A stretch of DNA of 64,000 bases from Agathobaculum sp. Marseille-P7918 (GTDB lineage: Bacteria; Bacillota; Clostridia; Oscillospirales; Butyricicoccaceae), in NCBI RefSeq assembly GCF_900625105.1, contig NZ_UYYD01000001.1, positions 434,001 through 498,000 of the forward strand. The letters run 5' to 3'. Below are positions 17,255 through 26,884 of the stretch, piece after piece. The position numbers and the translations under genes are program-made. The notes under the pieces were generated by a model. The model had not been told where the DNA came from. It searched no databases and was given only the letters and a program-made list of their open reading frames with translations. How positions within the stretch are numbered: position 1 is the stretch's first letter; each line of letters starts with the position of its first letter.

Positions 17255-18228
17255 CAGATCGCAACCGTCTGCTGGGCTTCAAACAGGCACTGGTTGAGGT
17301 CCTTTTTACGGGACAGGCCCTCTTCAATATCGATATCGGTCACCTGATTGTCATTGGAAACCACAACACGGTTGGTCTTGCCTTCCATCAGAGCGCGCAC
17401 CGCGGCATATCCCATGCGGGTCGCCATAACACGGTCCTGCGCCGTCGGCGAACCGCCGCGCTGGATGTGACCCAGAATGGTCACACGGGTATCGATGCCG
17501 GTCGCCTCGTGGATCTGGTCGGCAACGTCCTGCGCGGAGCCGTAGCCCTCCGCCACGATGATGATATGGTGGTTACGGCCTTTGATGCGACCGATGCGCA
17601 TCTTCTCCACGATATCGGTATCGAAATCCAGCTCACGCTCGGGCAGGCAGATCGCGGTCGCGCCAACCGCACAGCCAACATGCAGCGCCAGATGGCCCGC
17701 GCGGCGTCCCATGACCTCAACCACCGAGCAGCGCTCGTGCGACTGCATGGTATCGCGCAGTTTGTCGATGCATTCGATCGCCGTGTTGCACGCGGTATCA
17801 AAGCCGATCGTGTAATCCGTGCAGACGATGTCGTTGTCGATCGTGCCGGGCACGCCGATGCACGGCACGCCCTTGCGGGACAGCGCCTGCGCGCCGCGGA
17901 ACGTACCGTCGCCGCCGCAGCAGATCAGGCCGTCGATGCCGAGGTATTTGCAGGTATCCGCAGCCTTCTGCAGACCTTCCTCGGTCATCATCTCCTTGCA
18001 GCGCGCGGTATACAGCATTGTGCCGCCGCGGCGGATGATGCCGTCCACGCTGCGCGCACCCATCTCGATGATGTCGCCGTTGATCAGGCCGCTGTATCCG
18101 CGCCGGATGCCGAGCACGGAAATATCATTTGCGGATGCGGTTCGAACGACCGAACGAATCAATGCGTTCATACCGGGGGCATCGCCGCCGCTGGTGAGTA
18201 CGCCAATTCTGCGAATCTGCTTGTCCAT
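17254..18228 (-). CDS. pfkA: ATP-dependent 6-phosphofructokinase
   Basis: A 324-residue glycolytic enzyme making fructose 1,6-bisphosphate. Motifs: GVLTSGGDAPGMNALIR (ATP site), CGGDGTFRGA, the catalytic PGTIDNDI with the base Asp, and VEVMGRRAG for substrate binding. The Gly in GGDGT is that of ATP- rather than PPi-dependent enzymes. A 51-base gap separates it from dnaE upstream, with GGGAGG before the ATG. Confidence 0.96.
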   Translation of the reverse strand: MDKQIRRIGVLTSGGDAPGMNALIRSVVRTASANDISVLGIRRGYSGLINGDIIEMGARSVDGIIRRGGTMLYTARCKEMMTEEGLQKAADTCKYLGIDGLICCGGDGTFRGAQALSRKGVPCIGVPGTIDNDIVCTDYTIGFDTACNTAIECIDKLRDTMQSHERCSVVEVMGRRAGHLALHVGCAVGATAICLPERELDFDTDIVEKMRIGRIKGRNHHIIIVAEGYGSAQDVADQIHEATGIDTRVTILGHIQRGGSPTAQDRVMATRMGYAAVRALMEGKTNRVVVSNDNQVTDIDIEEGLSRKKDLNQCLFEAQQTVAI

Positions 18229-18279
18229 AATGAGCCTCCCTGTATCAAACCATAAAAAAATTTAAGGCTAATAATTCTT

Positions 18280-21200
18280 CTATTTTATTATAACATCCTC
18301 TTCCCCCAATAGGAAGCGTAATTTTTCGAGAAACGGAACATCCGGCTGGCACCAGTATCGCCGCGCTGCGAGCGTTTTCTTTTTCGTGTCCGTCGGGTAC
18401 AGATAAACCGGTGTATCACCCGGCTGCGTGACCAGAATCGACTTGATCTGCGGCCATTCGTCGCTCTGCATGCTGGAGATGCGCAGATACAGCTTTTGCG
18501 GCGCCAGCTTTGCCGCCTGCGCGTCGGTGTAAACCGATTGCTGCGGATGCTCGCGCGACTGCATGCTGTCCACGGCCGCTTCGGTCAGCGGCTGCGCTTC
18601 ATTGAGAAGGATTTTGGGCGCTTCGTCCTCGCGCGCATCGATCTTACCGGTCAGCAGCACCGCGCTGTCCTCGGTCAGATAGGCGCCGCACTGCTGGAGC
18701 GAGCGCGGGAATACCACCAGTTCAATGGCGGCAGACTCGTCCTCCACCGTGACATACGCCATCATCGAGCCATTTTTAGTGGACTTAAGCCGCACCGCCG
18801 TGATGACACACGCCAGATGCACGGTCATGCCGTCCTTATACTTGGGCTGCGCGTTTTCACCGGACAGGTCGTCGATGATCTGCCGGACGGAAGCTGCCTG
18901 CGCCCGGCGCGCCAGATCGCGATATTCGTCCATCGGATGGCCGGACAGGTACAGGCCGGTCGTTTCCTTCTCCATCGCGAGCAGTTCACGCTTGGAGACC
19001 TCCGGGATGTCAGGCAGCGCGATCTGCGTATCCTGCACCGCGTCGTTGCCCATGCCGAACAGGTCCATCTGCCCTTCAATGTTCTTTTTGCGGCTCTGCG
19101 CGATCGCATCCACCACCGCGCCCGCGATCTGGATCAGCTGGCTGCGGCGGTAACCCATGGAATCAAAGGCACCGGCTTTGATCAAACTTTCCAGCGCGCG
19201 GCGGTTGAGTTCACGGTCATACATGCGCTCGCAGAAGTCCTGGAACGAGGAGAACAGTCCGCCCGTCTCGCGCTCGGACACCAGCTGCTTCATAAACGAG
19301 CGGCCAACGCCCTTGACGGCGGCCAATCCGAAGCGGATATCGCGCCCGGAAACCGAAAATCCGTCAAACGACTCATTCACATCGGGCGGCAGCACGGAAA
19401 TGCCCATTTCGCGCGCAGCCTGAATATATTCCGAAATCTTATCCGAAGAGTCAAGCACGCTGGTCAGCAGCGCCGCCATATATTCCCGCGGATAATGACA
19501 CTTGAGGAAAGCTGTACGGAAGGAAACCACCGCATAGCACACCGCATGCGCCTTGTTGAATGCGTAGTTGGCGAAATCCATGATCTCGTCGAACAAGCTC
19601 GCGGCAACGTCCTCCGGTACGCCGCGCTTGACCGCGCCGTCGATGCCGAGTTCCGCATTGCCGTGGATGAAGTTGACGCGCTCCTTTTCGAGCTCCTTCA
19701 TCTTCTTTTTGCTCATCGCGCGGCGCACCATATCCGCCTTGCCGAGCGAATAGCCCGCGAGGCTCTGGAACACCTGCATGACCTGTTCCTGATAGATCAT
19801 GCAGCCGTAAGTGACCTTGAGGATGGGCTCGAGCAGCGGATGCTTATAAGTCACCTTTTCCGGGTGATGGCGGCACTCGATATACCGCGGGATGGACTGC
19901 ATCGGTCCCGGCCGGTACAGCGCCACGACCGCGGTGATATCCTCGATGGATTCCGGCTGCAAGCCGGTGACGACGTTGGTGATGCCCGCGCTTTCCAGCT
20001 GGAACACGCCCATCGTCGAGCCGCGGCCGAGCATTTCGTAGGTCGCCTTGTCGCTCATGTCCACCTTTTCGATGCTGAAATCCGGCACATGGCGGCGGAT
20101 CATCTTTTCCGCGTCCGCGATGACTGTCAAGTTGCGCAGGCCGAGGAAGTCCATCTTGAGCAGGCCCAGTTCTTCGAGCGTGGTCATGGTAAACTGCGTG
20201 ACCATCTGCTCATCGTTGCGCGCGAGCGGCACATAGGTGTCCACCGGGTCCTTGGTGATGACGACGCCCGCCGCGTGCGTGGACGCATGGCGCGGCATGC
20301 CTTCAAGCGCGCGCGCCGTGTCGATCAGCTCGCGCACCTGCGACTTCTCGTCATACATCTTTTTGAGTTCCGGATTGACCGAAAGCGCCTTGTCGATCGT
20401 GATGTGCAGCTCATTCGGCACCTGCTTGGCAACCACATCGACCTCGTTATACGGAATGTTGAGCGCGCGGCCGACGTCGCGGATCGCGCCGCGCGCCGCC
20501 ATCGTACCAAAGGTGACGATCTGCGCGACACGGTCCTTGCCGTACTTGTTAGTGACATATTCAATTACCTCGGGGCGGCGCACATAACAGAAATCCACGT
20601 CGATATCCGGCATGGACACGCGCTCCGGGTTGAGAAAGCGTTCAAAGTAAAGCGAATAATGGATGGGGTCCAGATCGGTGATGCCCAGGCAATAGGACAC
20701 GATCGAGCCCGCCGCCGAACCACGGCCCGGTCCAACCGGGATGCCCTGCCGCTTGGCGTAGCCGATAAAGTCGGACACAATCAGAAAGTAATCGACAAAG
20801 CCCATGCGCGAAATCATGTCGATCTCGTACTGCAAGCGCTTGCGCACCGTGCCGTCATCGTTCGGATAGCGCACGGCAAAGCCCTCGTCGCACAGCTTTT
20901 GCAGATACTCGAGTGCGGTATACCCTTCCGGCACGTCAAATTCCGGCAAATGATATTTGCCGAACTCGAATTCGACCTGACACCGCTCGGCTATCTTGAC
21001 CGTATTTTCCAGCGCCTCCGGATGATCCGGGAACAGCGCCGCCATCTCGTCCGCGTCCTTGATGTAAAATTCTTGCGTCTCGAACTTCATGCGCGTGGGA
21101 TCGTCCACCGTTTTGCCCATCTGAATGGACATCAGGACGTCCTGAATGCGCGCGTCCTTTTTGGTCAGGTAATGCGCGTCATTGGTCGCGACCAGACCGA

Positions 21201-21795
21201 TACCCAGCTCTTCCGCGAGCTGGAACAGCCCTTCGTTGACCTTTTTCTGCACCGCGATGCCGTGATCCTGCACTTCCAGATAAAAATGATCGCGGTCGAA
21301 AATCTCGAGGAACTGCTCGCACAGCTCATAGGCGCCGTCCATATCGCCCTCGGCCAATGCGCGCGGAATCACGCCCGCCAGACACGCCGACAGGCAGATC
21401 AAGCCCTCGCTGTGCTGCCGCAGCAGCTCCATATCGATGCGCGGTTTCATGTAAAACCCTTCGGCAAAACCGAGCGAGACCATATGGATCAGGTTGCGGT
21501 AGCCGGTCATATTTTCGCACAGCAAAATCAGGTGGCTATGCCACTCACCGTTTACATAGCTGCGGTCAAAGCGGGAGCGCGGCGCCAAATAGACCTCGCA
21601 CCCGATGACCGGATGGATGCCCTTGGCCTTGCAGGCGCGGTAAAAATCGATCACGCCGTACATGACGCCGTGATCGGTTAGTGCGCACGCGGTCTGGCCC
21701 AGCGCCGCCACACGGTCCACCAGCCCCTCGATGCGGCATGCGCCGTCGAGCAGGCTGTATTCACTATGCACATGCAGATGCGCAAATGGTACCAT
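18280..21795 (-). CDS. dnaE: DNA polymerase III alpha subunit, DnaE1 type
   Basis: A 1171-residue replicative polymerase subunit. The N-terminal PHP domain (HLHVHSEYSLLDGA, ALTDHGVMYG), the catalytic palm (GPGRGSAAGSIVSY and the PDIDVDFCY aspartates), thumb/fingers (YRPGPMQSIPRY, YGCMIYQEQVMQVF), a helix-hairpin-helix region (GLAAVKGVGRSFM) and a C-terminal OB domain are all present. It lacks the proofreading exonuclease insertion of PolC. Its ATG abuts the whiA stop. The order rapZ-whiA-dnaE-pfkA is a known Firmicute arrangement. Confidence 0.97.
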   Translation of the reverse strand: MVPFAHLHVHSEYSLLDGACRIEGLVDRVAALGQTACALTDHGVMYGVIDFYRACKAKGIHPVIGCEVYLAPRSRFDRSYVNGEWHSHLILLCENMTGYRNLIHMVSLGFAEGFYMKPRIDMELLRQHSEGLICLSACLAGVIPRALAEGDMDGAYELCEQFLEIFDRDHFYLEVQDHGIAVQKKVNEGLFQLAEELGIGLVATNDAHYLTKKDARIQDVLMSIQMGKTVDDPTRMKFETQEFYIKDADEMAALFPDHPEALENTVKIAERCQVEFEFGKYHLPEFDVPEGYTALEYLQKLCDEGFAVRYPNDDGTVRKRLQYEIDMISRMGFVDYFLIVSDFIGYAKRQGIPVGPGRGSAAGSIVSYCLGITDLDPIHYSLYFERFLNPERVSMPDIDVDFCYVRRPEVIEYVTNKYGKDRVAQIVTFGTMAARGAIRDVGRALNIPYNEVDVVAKQVPNELHITIDKALSVNPELKKMYDEKSQVRELIDTARALEGMPRHASTHAAGVVITKDPVDTYVPLARNDEQMVTQFTMTTLEELGLLKMDFLGLRNLTVIADAEKMIRRHVPDFSIEKVDMSDKATYEMLGRGSTMGVFQLESAGITNVVTGLQPESIEDITAVVALYRPGPMQSIPRYIECRHHPEKVTYKHPLLEPILKVTYGCMIYQEQVMQVFQSLAGYSLGKADMVRRAMSKKKMKELEKERVNFIHGNAELGIDGAVKRGVPEDVAASLFDEIMDFANYAFNKAHAVCYAVVSFRTAFLKCHYPREYMAALLTSVLDSSDKISEYIQAAREMGISVLPPDVNESFDGFSVSGRDIRFGLAAVKGVGRSFMKQLVSERETGGLFSSFQDFCERMYDRELNRRALESLIKAGAFDSMGYRRSQLIQIAGAVVDAIAQSRKKNIEGQMDLFGMGNDAVQDTQIALPDIPEVSKRELLAMEKETTGLYLSGHPMDEYRDLARRAQAASVRQIIDDLSGENAQPKYKDGMTVHLACVITAVRLKSTKNGSMMAYVTVEDESAAIELVVFPRSLQQCGAYLTEDSAVLLTGKIDAREDEAPKILLNEAQPLTEAAVDSMQSREHPQQSVYTDAQAAKLAPQKLYLRISSMQSDEWPQIKSILVTQPGDTPVYLYPTDTKKKTLAARRYWCQPDVPFLEKLRFLLGEEDVIIK

Positions 21796-22689
21796 TTAGT
21801 CCTCCTTAGACGCAAATTCTGTAATTTTCTTGAGCCGGTGGCTCAGTCCCGGCTTGGAGATCGGCGGATCGAAGCGCTGCGCCAGTTCTGCCAGCGTATC
21901 GGTCGGATAGGCAAGCCGCAGGCGCACGGTCTCGCGCAGGTTTTCCGGAAATGCCTCTTCGCCGTGCGTATCCAACACCGTGCGGATGGCCGCGATCTGC
22001 CGCGCAGCCGCGTCCGCGGTTTTGACAAGGTTGGCCGTCTCACAATTGACCTGCCGGTTGATCGTATTGCGCAGGTTTTTCTCCACCTTGGCTTCCATCA
22101 GCGCCATCGCCGCGTGCGGCGCGCCGATGCGCGTGAGAAAATCCTCCACGCTTGCGCTGTCCTTGAAATACAGCAGGCAGCTGCCGCCGCGATGCGCCAG
22201 CTTAGGCGACAGCCCCAGATCCAGCATCAGGCTCATTTCCTCGCCCGCGAGGCTCTGATGTCCGCTTTTCATCTCCAAATGGCTTTTCTTTTCCGGCCCC
22301 GCAACCGTGCCCGCCATCAGGAATGCGCCGCGCAAAAAAGACGCAAGACAGCATGCCTCTTCCAGCTCGTTGCGGTTGAGGTGATAGGTGACGTGGCTTT
22401 TGCGGTCATAACCCAGTGCATCGAAAATGCGGCCGATCTGCGCTGACTGGTCGAGCACGATCTGATATTTTCTGCCCTGCCGTTGCGGTTCGCACTCGAC
22501 AAAAAACGCGCGCTGCAGCAAAGCCTGCAAGCGGCGCGCAACCACGGCGTTCTCCGTGGACAGCCGGATCTCCCGGTGCGAGAAAACCGACGCATGCAGC
22601 AATGCGCCGTACGCCTCCGCCCGCGTGCAGCACGCACGCTGCATCGACACACGGCACAGCTCATTTTTTACTTCGCTTGAAAAGGACAT
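21796..22689 (-). CDS. whiA: DNA-binding protein WhiA
   Basis: A 297-residue protein with an N-terminal homing-endonuclease-like (LAGLIDADG-derived) fold, recognisable at CCLASFLRGAFLMAG and HRGGSCLLYFKD, and a C-terminal helix-turn-helix around LAELAQRFDPPISKPGLSHRLKKI. WhiA acts in chromosome segregation and division in B. subtilis and as a sporulation regulator in Streptomyces. It lies 25 bases after rapZ; the yvcK gene normally between them is absent. Confidence 0.95.
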   Translation of the reverse strand: MSFSSEVKNELCRVSMQRACCTRAEAYGALLHASVFSHREIRLSTENAVVARRLQALLQRAFFVECEPQRQGRKYQIVLDQSAQIGRIFDALGYDRKSHVTYHLNRNELEEACCLASFLRGAFLMAGTVAGPEKKSHLEMKSGHQSLAGEEMSLMLDLGLSPKLAHRGGSCLLYFKDSASVEDFLTRIGAPHAAMALMEAKVEKNLRNTINRQVNCETANLVKTADAAARQIAAIRTVLDTHGEEAFPENLRETVRLRLAYPTDTLAELAQRFDPPISKPGLSHRLKKITEFASKED

Positions 22690-22714
22690 ACCTTATGTTC
22701 CCCGTTTTCCCGTC

Positions 22715-23572
22715 TCAGCGCTGATAATCGCGGTGCATGGTAACCACGCCGTAGTCATGGCCGCGCAGATGCTCGCTGAGCGCTTCGGCGATTGCGACCG
22801 AACGGTGCTTGCCGCCCGTGCAGCCGATGCTGATGATGACATTGGACTTGCCTTCCGCCATATACCGCGGCAGCAGAAAATCGATCATGCTGGTCAGATG
22901 CCCCATCAGCGCATCCGCCGTACCGCCTTGGAACACATAATCCCGCACATCCGGGTCGGTGCCGTTTTTCTCGCGCAGGCTCATCTCGTAATACGGGTTG
23001 GGCAGGAAACGCACGTCGAACACCAGGTCGGACTCGGGCGGAATGCCGTACTTGAAGCCGAACGACTGCACGATCACCTCGAACGCGCCGGTGCCTTCCG
23101 TGCCAGAAAACAGCGCAAGCAGACGCTCGCGCAGGCCGGCGGCGGACAGACCGGTCGTATCAACAATGAAGTCCGCGCGGTTGCGCAGCGCGGCCAGCAT
23201 GTTGCGCTCCTTTTCGATCGCCGCGGTCATGGACACGCCCTTTTCCATCAGCGGATGCTTGCGGCGCGTCTCCTTGAAACGGCGGATGAGCGTCGGCGTA
23301 TCCGTATCCAGAAACAGGATGCGGTAATCGCAGCCCATGGTCTTGATCGAATCCAGTGAATCAAACAGCTGCTGGAAATCGCCGCCCGCGCGCACATCCG
23401 TGACCAGCGCGACCCGCTCATACCGCTCGGTCGCGGCAAGGCAGATCTCCGCAAAGCGCGGAATGAGTGCGATCGGCAGGTTATCCACGCAGTAATACCC
23501 CAAATCTTCGAACGTTGCGACCGCGCGGCTCTTGCCCGCGCCCGACATGCCCGAAACAATTAAAAAATACAT
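22715..23572 (-). CDS. rapZ: RapZ/YvcJ family nucleotide-binding protein
   Basis: A 285-residue P-loop protein. Walker A GMSGAGKS lies at residues 8-15, followed by YYCVDNLPIALIP; the C-terminal half carries the conserved FKYGIPPESDLVFDVRFLPNPYY and the final IGCTGGKHRSVAIAE. E. coli RapZ is an adaptor for RNase E decay of GlmZ; the Firmicute role (YvcJ) is less defined and touches competence and cell wall. It follows murB by 31 bases. Confidence 0.95.
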   Translation of the reverse strand: MYFLIVSGMSGAGKSRAVATFEDLGYYCVDNLPIALIPRFAEICLAATERYERVALVTDVRAGGDFQQLFDSLDSIKTMGCDYRILFLDTDTPTLIRRFKETRRKHPLMEKGVSMTAAIEKERNMLAALRNRADFIVDTTGLSAAGLRERLLALFSGTEGTGAFEVIVQSFGFKYGIPPESDLVFDVRFLPNPYYEMSLREKNGTDPDVRDYVFQGGTADALMGHLTSMIDFLLPRYMAEGKSNVIISIGCTGGKHRSVAIAEALSEHLRGHDYGVVTMHRDYQR

Positions 23573-23603
23573 CTATGCCATCTCCCTTGTCCGGCAAAAC
23601 GCA

Positions 23604-24518
23604 TCATCGAACGATGCGAACCTCACATTCCAGCTCCACGCCGAACTTTTCACGCACACGCTGCTGCACCAGCTCGATCAGGCGCAGCATTTCGTCGCAA
23701 GTCGCGCCGCCGCGGTTGATCAGAAAGCCCGCGTGCTTCTCCGAAACCTGCGCCGCGCCGACCGAAACGCCCTTAAGCCCCGCGTCCTCGATCAGCCGGC
23801 CGGCAAAATAGCCCTCCGGCCGCTTGAAGGTCGAACCCGCGGACGGGTAATTGAGCGGCTGCTTATCGCGCCGGCGCTGTGCAAAATCATTCATCTTATC
23901 CAAAATCGCCGCCGGATCGCCCGGCTGCAAACGCATGGTCGTGCGCACGACCGTCCAGTCCGGATGCGCGCGGAACGCACTGCTGCGGTAGCCGAAGCAA
24001 TGTTCGTCCCCCGTCAGTGTGCGCAGGTTGCCCTCGCCGTCCAGATACTCGGTTTTTTCCACAATGCCCGCCATCTGACCGTCATATGCGCCTGCGTTCA
24101 TAAACACCGCGCCGCCTACGCTGCCCGGAATACCGCCGGAGAACTCCGCGCCGGTCAGTCCCGCGCGCTGCGCGCGCCGCGCCACACGGCCGAGCAGGGC
24201 GCCCGCCTGCGCCACCAGCGTACCATCCTCGCCCGCGCGCACATCATCCATTTCGGTCGTGCAGATGACCGCACCGCGGTATCCCGCGTCCGCGACCAGC
24301 ATATTCGAACCGTTGCCGAGCACCAAAAACGGCACGCCGCAGCGGCGGATCGCCGCAAGCGCCCCGGCCAGCTGTTCGGTGGTTTTGGGGCTGATAAACA
24401 GATCGGCAGGACCGCCGATGGCAAACGTCGTGTGGCGGCTCATCGGCTCGTTGGCCACAACTTCTATTTCCGGCACGGCTTCCCGCAGCGCCGCCATGCA
24501 ATGATTGATCTTTTCCAT
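23604..24518 (-). CDS. murB: UDP-N-acetylenolpyruvoylglucosamine reductase
   Basis: A 304-residue FAD enzyme that completes UDP-MurNAc synthesis. FAD-binding features: RHTTFAIGGPADLF, FLVLGNGSNMLVAD, EFSGGIPGSVGGAVFMNAGAY and the YRSSAF segment; the catalytic Ser is in YPSAGSTFKRPEGYFAG (type II MurB). The ATG at 24518 has GGAGG five bases upstream, which decides it over upstream in-frame codons. It is first in the murB-rapZ-whiA-dnaE-pfkA-SDR unit. Confidence 0.96.
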   Translation of the reverse strand: MEKINHCMAALREAVPEIEVVANEPMSRHTTFAIGGPADLFISPKTTEQLAGALAAIRRCGVPFLVLGNGSNMLVADAGYRGAVICTTEMDDVRAGEDGTLVAQAGALLGRVARRAQRAGLTGAEFSGGIPGSVGGAVFMNAGAYDGQMAGIVEKTEYLDGEGNLRTLTGDEHCFGYRSSAFRAHPDWTVVRTTMRLQPGDPAAILDKMNDFAQRRRDKQPLNYPSAGSTFKRPEGYFAGRLIEDAGLKGVSVGAAQVSEKHAGFLINRGGATCDEMLRLIELVQQRVREKFGVELECEVRIVR

Positions 24519-24620
24519 ACTATCCTCCATTTGATCTGACCAATATGTCAACACAGTATGCCGCAGCGGCAGGCTTGCAACAGCGCCGCACAGCAGCAGT
24601 ATATCATCTTGTTCGCAAGT

Positions 24621-24649
24621 ATTATACAAAATGAGAACGTAAAGTGCAA
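24621..24649 (-). promoter_or_regulatory. promoter of the murB-dnaE unit
   Basis: Minus strand TTGCAC (24644-24649), 17 bases, TATAAT (24621-24626); leader of about 100 bases to murB. Confidence 0.65.
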
Positions 24650-24652
24650 ATC

Positions 24653-24680
24653 AAAGGCGCCCCTTTTGGGGCGCCTTTTT
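24653..24680. terminator. intrinsic terminator after the lipoprotein gene
   Basis: Perfect stem AAAGGCGCCCC / GGGGCGCCTTT with a TTTT loop. The T tract is stronger on the plus strand (TTTTT) than on the minus (TTTGATTT). It separates the DUF512-der-plsY-gpsA-lipoprotein unit from the murB promoter. Confidence 0.75.
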
Positions 24681-24685
24681 CCGGT

Positions 24686-25174
24686 TTATTCTTCCTGCGA
24701 ATCTGCATCACCCAGCAGCGGCGCGCCTTCCTGCAGATCGGCAACCGCCGATTCCATCAGGGTCTGCATCTGCTCGGACGACTCCTGCAATGCCGTCTGG
24801 TCGGTCTCTCCGAGCGCATCCACCAGCAGATCGATATACTCGATCAGCGATTGGCAGCCGGACTGCAGCTTTGCATGTCCCGCCGCATAGCTTTCCGGCG
24901 GATCGATCGCCATGAAATCCTGCAGCGGCGTTTTCAGCTCATCGAGCAGTTCCTTGGTCTGCTCGACATCCGTGCCGTCAATCTCGGACGCACGGTCCTG
25001 GATCTCGCTGATTTCCGTGCTGAGCGTTTGAACCGCCTGCTGGTATTCCTCCTTGGTCAGACCGGAGGCCGTATCTTCCTCCTGCTTGCTGTCCGAACCG
25101 CACGCCGCCAGCGAAAATACCATTGCCGCGGCCAGCAGCAGCGCCGACAGACGCTTTCCCATCCCGTTTTTCAT
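24686..25174 (-). CDS. small secreted lipoprotein of unknown function
   Basis: A 162-residue protein with a lipoprotein signal (KRLSALLLAAAMVFSLAAC) and an acidic, mostly helical mature part (YQQAVQTLSTEISEIQDRASEIDG, ELLDELKTPLQDFMAIDPPESYAAGHAKL). The helical repeats suggest a four-helix bundle like those of extracellular binding lipoproteins. AAGGAG precedes the ATG at 25174, which favours this start. It is the last gene after gpsA with a 20-base gap. Function unknown. Confidence 0.8.
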   Translation of the reverse strand: MKNGMGKRLSALLLAAAMVFSLAACGSDSKQEEDTASGLTKEEYQQAVQTLSTEISEIQDRASEIDGTDVEQTKELLDELKTPLQDFMAIDPPESYAAGHAKLQSGCQSLIEYIDLLVDALGETDQTALQESSEQMQTLMESAVADLQEGAPLLGDADSQEE

Positions 25175-25194
25175 CTTCTGTCTCCTTCCGGCCG

Positions 25195-26208
25195 TCAGTG
25201 CACCCAAACTTCCTCATGCTCGCCGCGCCGCGGACGGCCCAGCAGCAGACGGCTCGCCTCGGTAGCGGGCAGGCCGTTGTACAGCACTTCATACATTGCC
25301 TCGGTGATCGGCATGGACACGCCCTGCTGCTGCGCAAGGTGATAGCCCGCCTCGGTCGCGTAATAGCCCTCGACCGTTGCGCCGACCTCCTTCATGGCCT
25401 CCTGCACGTTTTTGCCCTGTCCGATCAGGATGCCTGCACGGCGATTGCGCGAGTGCATCGAGCAGCAGGTGACAATCAGGTCGCCGACACCCGACAGACC
25501 CGCAAAGGTCTCCTGCCGCGCGCCCAGCTTGACGCCCAGCCGCGCGATTTCAGTCAGGCCGCGGGTCATAAACGCCGCCTTGGAGTTGTCGCCCAGACCG
25601 AGTCCGTCCGCAATGCCCGCGCCCAGCGCGATGATGTTCTTGAAAGCGCCGCCCAGCTCGCAGCCGATGATGTCCGCCGAGGTGTAAACCCGGAAAAACG
25701 TATCGTTCATAAATGCCGCCTGCGTCAGCTCCGCCGCCGCACGGCTGTGCGACGCCGCCACGATCGCGGTCGGCACCCCGCGCGAAACCTCCTCCGCGTG
25801 GGTCGGGCCGGTCAGCGCGACCACCGGATTGTTGCCGTGCATCACGCGGTCGATCGTCTCGGAAAAGCGGCAATAGCCATGCTTGGAGTCCAGACCCTTG
25901 CCGACGTTGACGATCACCGTCCCGGCCGGTACAATCGCGGCCAGCTGCTCTGCCGTGGACGCCACCGCAAAGCTCGGCACCGCCATGACAACAAGATCCG
26001 CCTGCGCCGCGCCCGACATATCAGTTGTGATTGCAATGCCCTCCGGAATCTTGACGCCCGGCAGCAGCTTTTCGTTCGCACGCTCGCGCAGCAGCAGGTC
26101 ACATTCCTCCTGCAGATAGGTCCACGAGGTCACTTCATGTCCGTTGCCGTGCAGCAGCATCGCAAGCGCGATGCCCCAGCCGCCGGTGCCCAGTACAAAA
26201 ACCTTCAT
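25195..26208 (-). CDS. gpsA: glycerol-3-phosphate dehydrogenase [NAD(P)+]
   Basis: A 337-residue cytoplasmic enzyme reducing dihydroxyacetone phosphate to sn-glycerol 3-phosphate for phospholipids. N-terminal Rossmann motif VLGTGGWGIALA, GLTGPTHAEEV-type loop (ALTGPTHAEEVSRG), catalytic Lys in GAFKNIIALGAGIADGL, and GLSGVGDLIVTC near the C-terminus. Its start overlaps the plsY stop by four bases; the two act in consecutive steps. Confidence 0.96.
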   Translation of the reverse strand: MKVFVLGTGGWGIALAMLLHGNGHEVTSWTYLQEECDLLLRERANEKLLPGVKIPEGIAITTDMSGAAQADLVVMAVPSFAVASTAEQLAAIVPAGTVIVNVGKGLDSKHGYCRFSETIDRVMHGNNPVVALTGPTHAEEVSRGVPTAIVAASHSRAAAELTQAAFMNDTFFRVYTSADIIGCELGGAFKNIIALGAGIADGLGLGDNSKAAFMTRGLTEIARLGVKLGARQETFAGLSGVGDLIVTCCSMHSRNRRAGILIGQGKNVQEAMKEVGATVEGYYATEAGYHLAQQQGVSMPITEAMYEVLYNGLPATEASRLLLGRPRRGEHEEVWVH

Positions 26209-26849
26209 TTTCCGTTCTCCTCTCCATTGCCTTCGGATTTTTCAATGGTTTTCTTGCTTTTGAAGGAAAACTTATTTTCCTCGCCGCGCAGGATGCGCGC
26301 GATGTTGGATCGGTGCATAAAGATGACCGCCACCGCCATGCCGAATGCCATCGCGGTCAGCACCGGGTCATCATAAAACACCAGTGTTGTGATCGGGAAG
26401 CTGATCGCACCCAGAATCGAACCGAGGGAAATCCAGCGGGTCAACGCCACGGCAAGGAAAAACAGCGCAAATGCGATCAGGAAAATGCGCCAGTCAAACA
26501 ACAGCAGCATGACCGCACCGACCAGCACGCCCTTGCCGCCGCGGAAGCCGAAATACAGCGGGAACATATGTCCCAGAATGACGAAAATACCCGCCACCAG
26601 CTTGCCGACCGGGCCGGCCAGCATCGCGCCGATCGACACGGCCGCCGCACCCTTGGCGATATCGCCCAGCAGCACAAACAACGTCTTGCCCGCGCCCATG
26701 GTGCGGTACGCATTGGTCAGGCCCGCGTTGCCGCTGCCGTAATTGCGGATATCCTTTCCCAGCGTGACCTTGCTGACGATAATCGCAAAGCTCAGCGAGC
26801 CAAGCAGATAGGCGCAAACCGCAATGATGGCAAAATGCGTCAGTGTCAT
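26205..26849 (-). CDS. plsY: acyl-phosphate:glycerol-3-phosphate acyltransferase
   Basis: A 214-residue integral membrane enzyme that starts phospholipid synthesis using acyl-phosphate. Five hydrophobic segments and the three loop motifs are visible: GSGNAGLTNAYRTMG, FRGGKGVLVGAV and a C-terminal region with MHRSNIARILRGEENKF. It directly precedes gpsA, whose product supplies its substrate. Confidence 0.95.
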   Translation of the reverse strand: MTLTHFAIIAVCAYLLGSLSFAIIVSKVTLGKDIRNYGSGNAGLTNAYRTMGAGKTLFVLLGDIAKGAAAVSIGAMLAGPVGKLVAGIFVILGHMFPLYFGFRGGKGVLVGAVMLLLFDWRIFLIAFALFFLAVALTRWISLGSILGAISFPITTLVFYDDPVLTAMAFGMAVAVIFMHRSNIARILRGEENKFSFKSKKTIEKSEGNGEENGK

Positions 26850-26884
26850 ATCCTTTTCCCCCAGTTTCAGTGATGATTACGGCT

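Noticed and set aside
18496-21681. A 1061-codon open frame on the plus strand opposite dnaE
   Set aside because: It is the antisense of a clear DnaE with all motifs, low in normal protein features, and long antisense frames are expected at this GC content.
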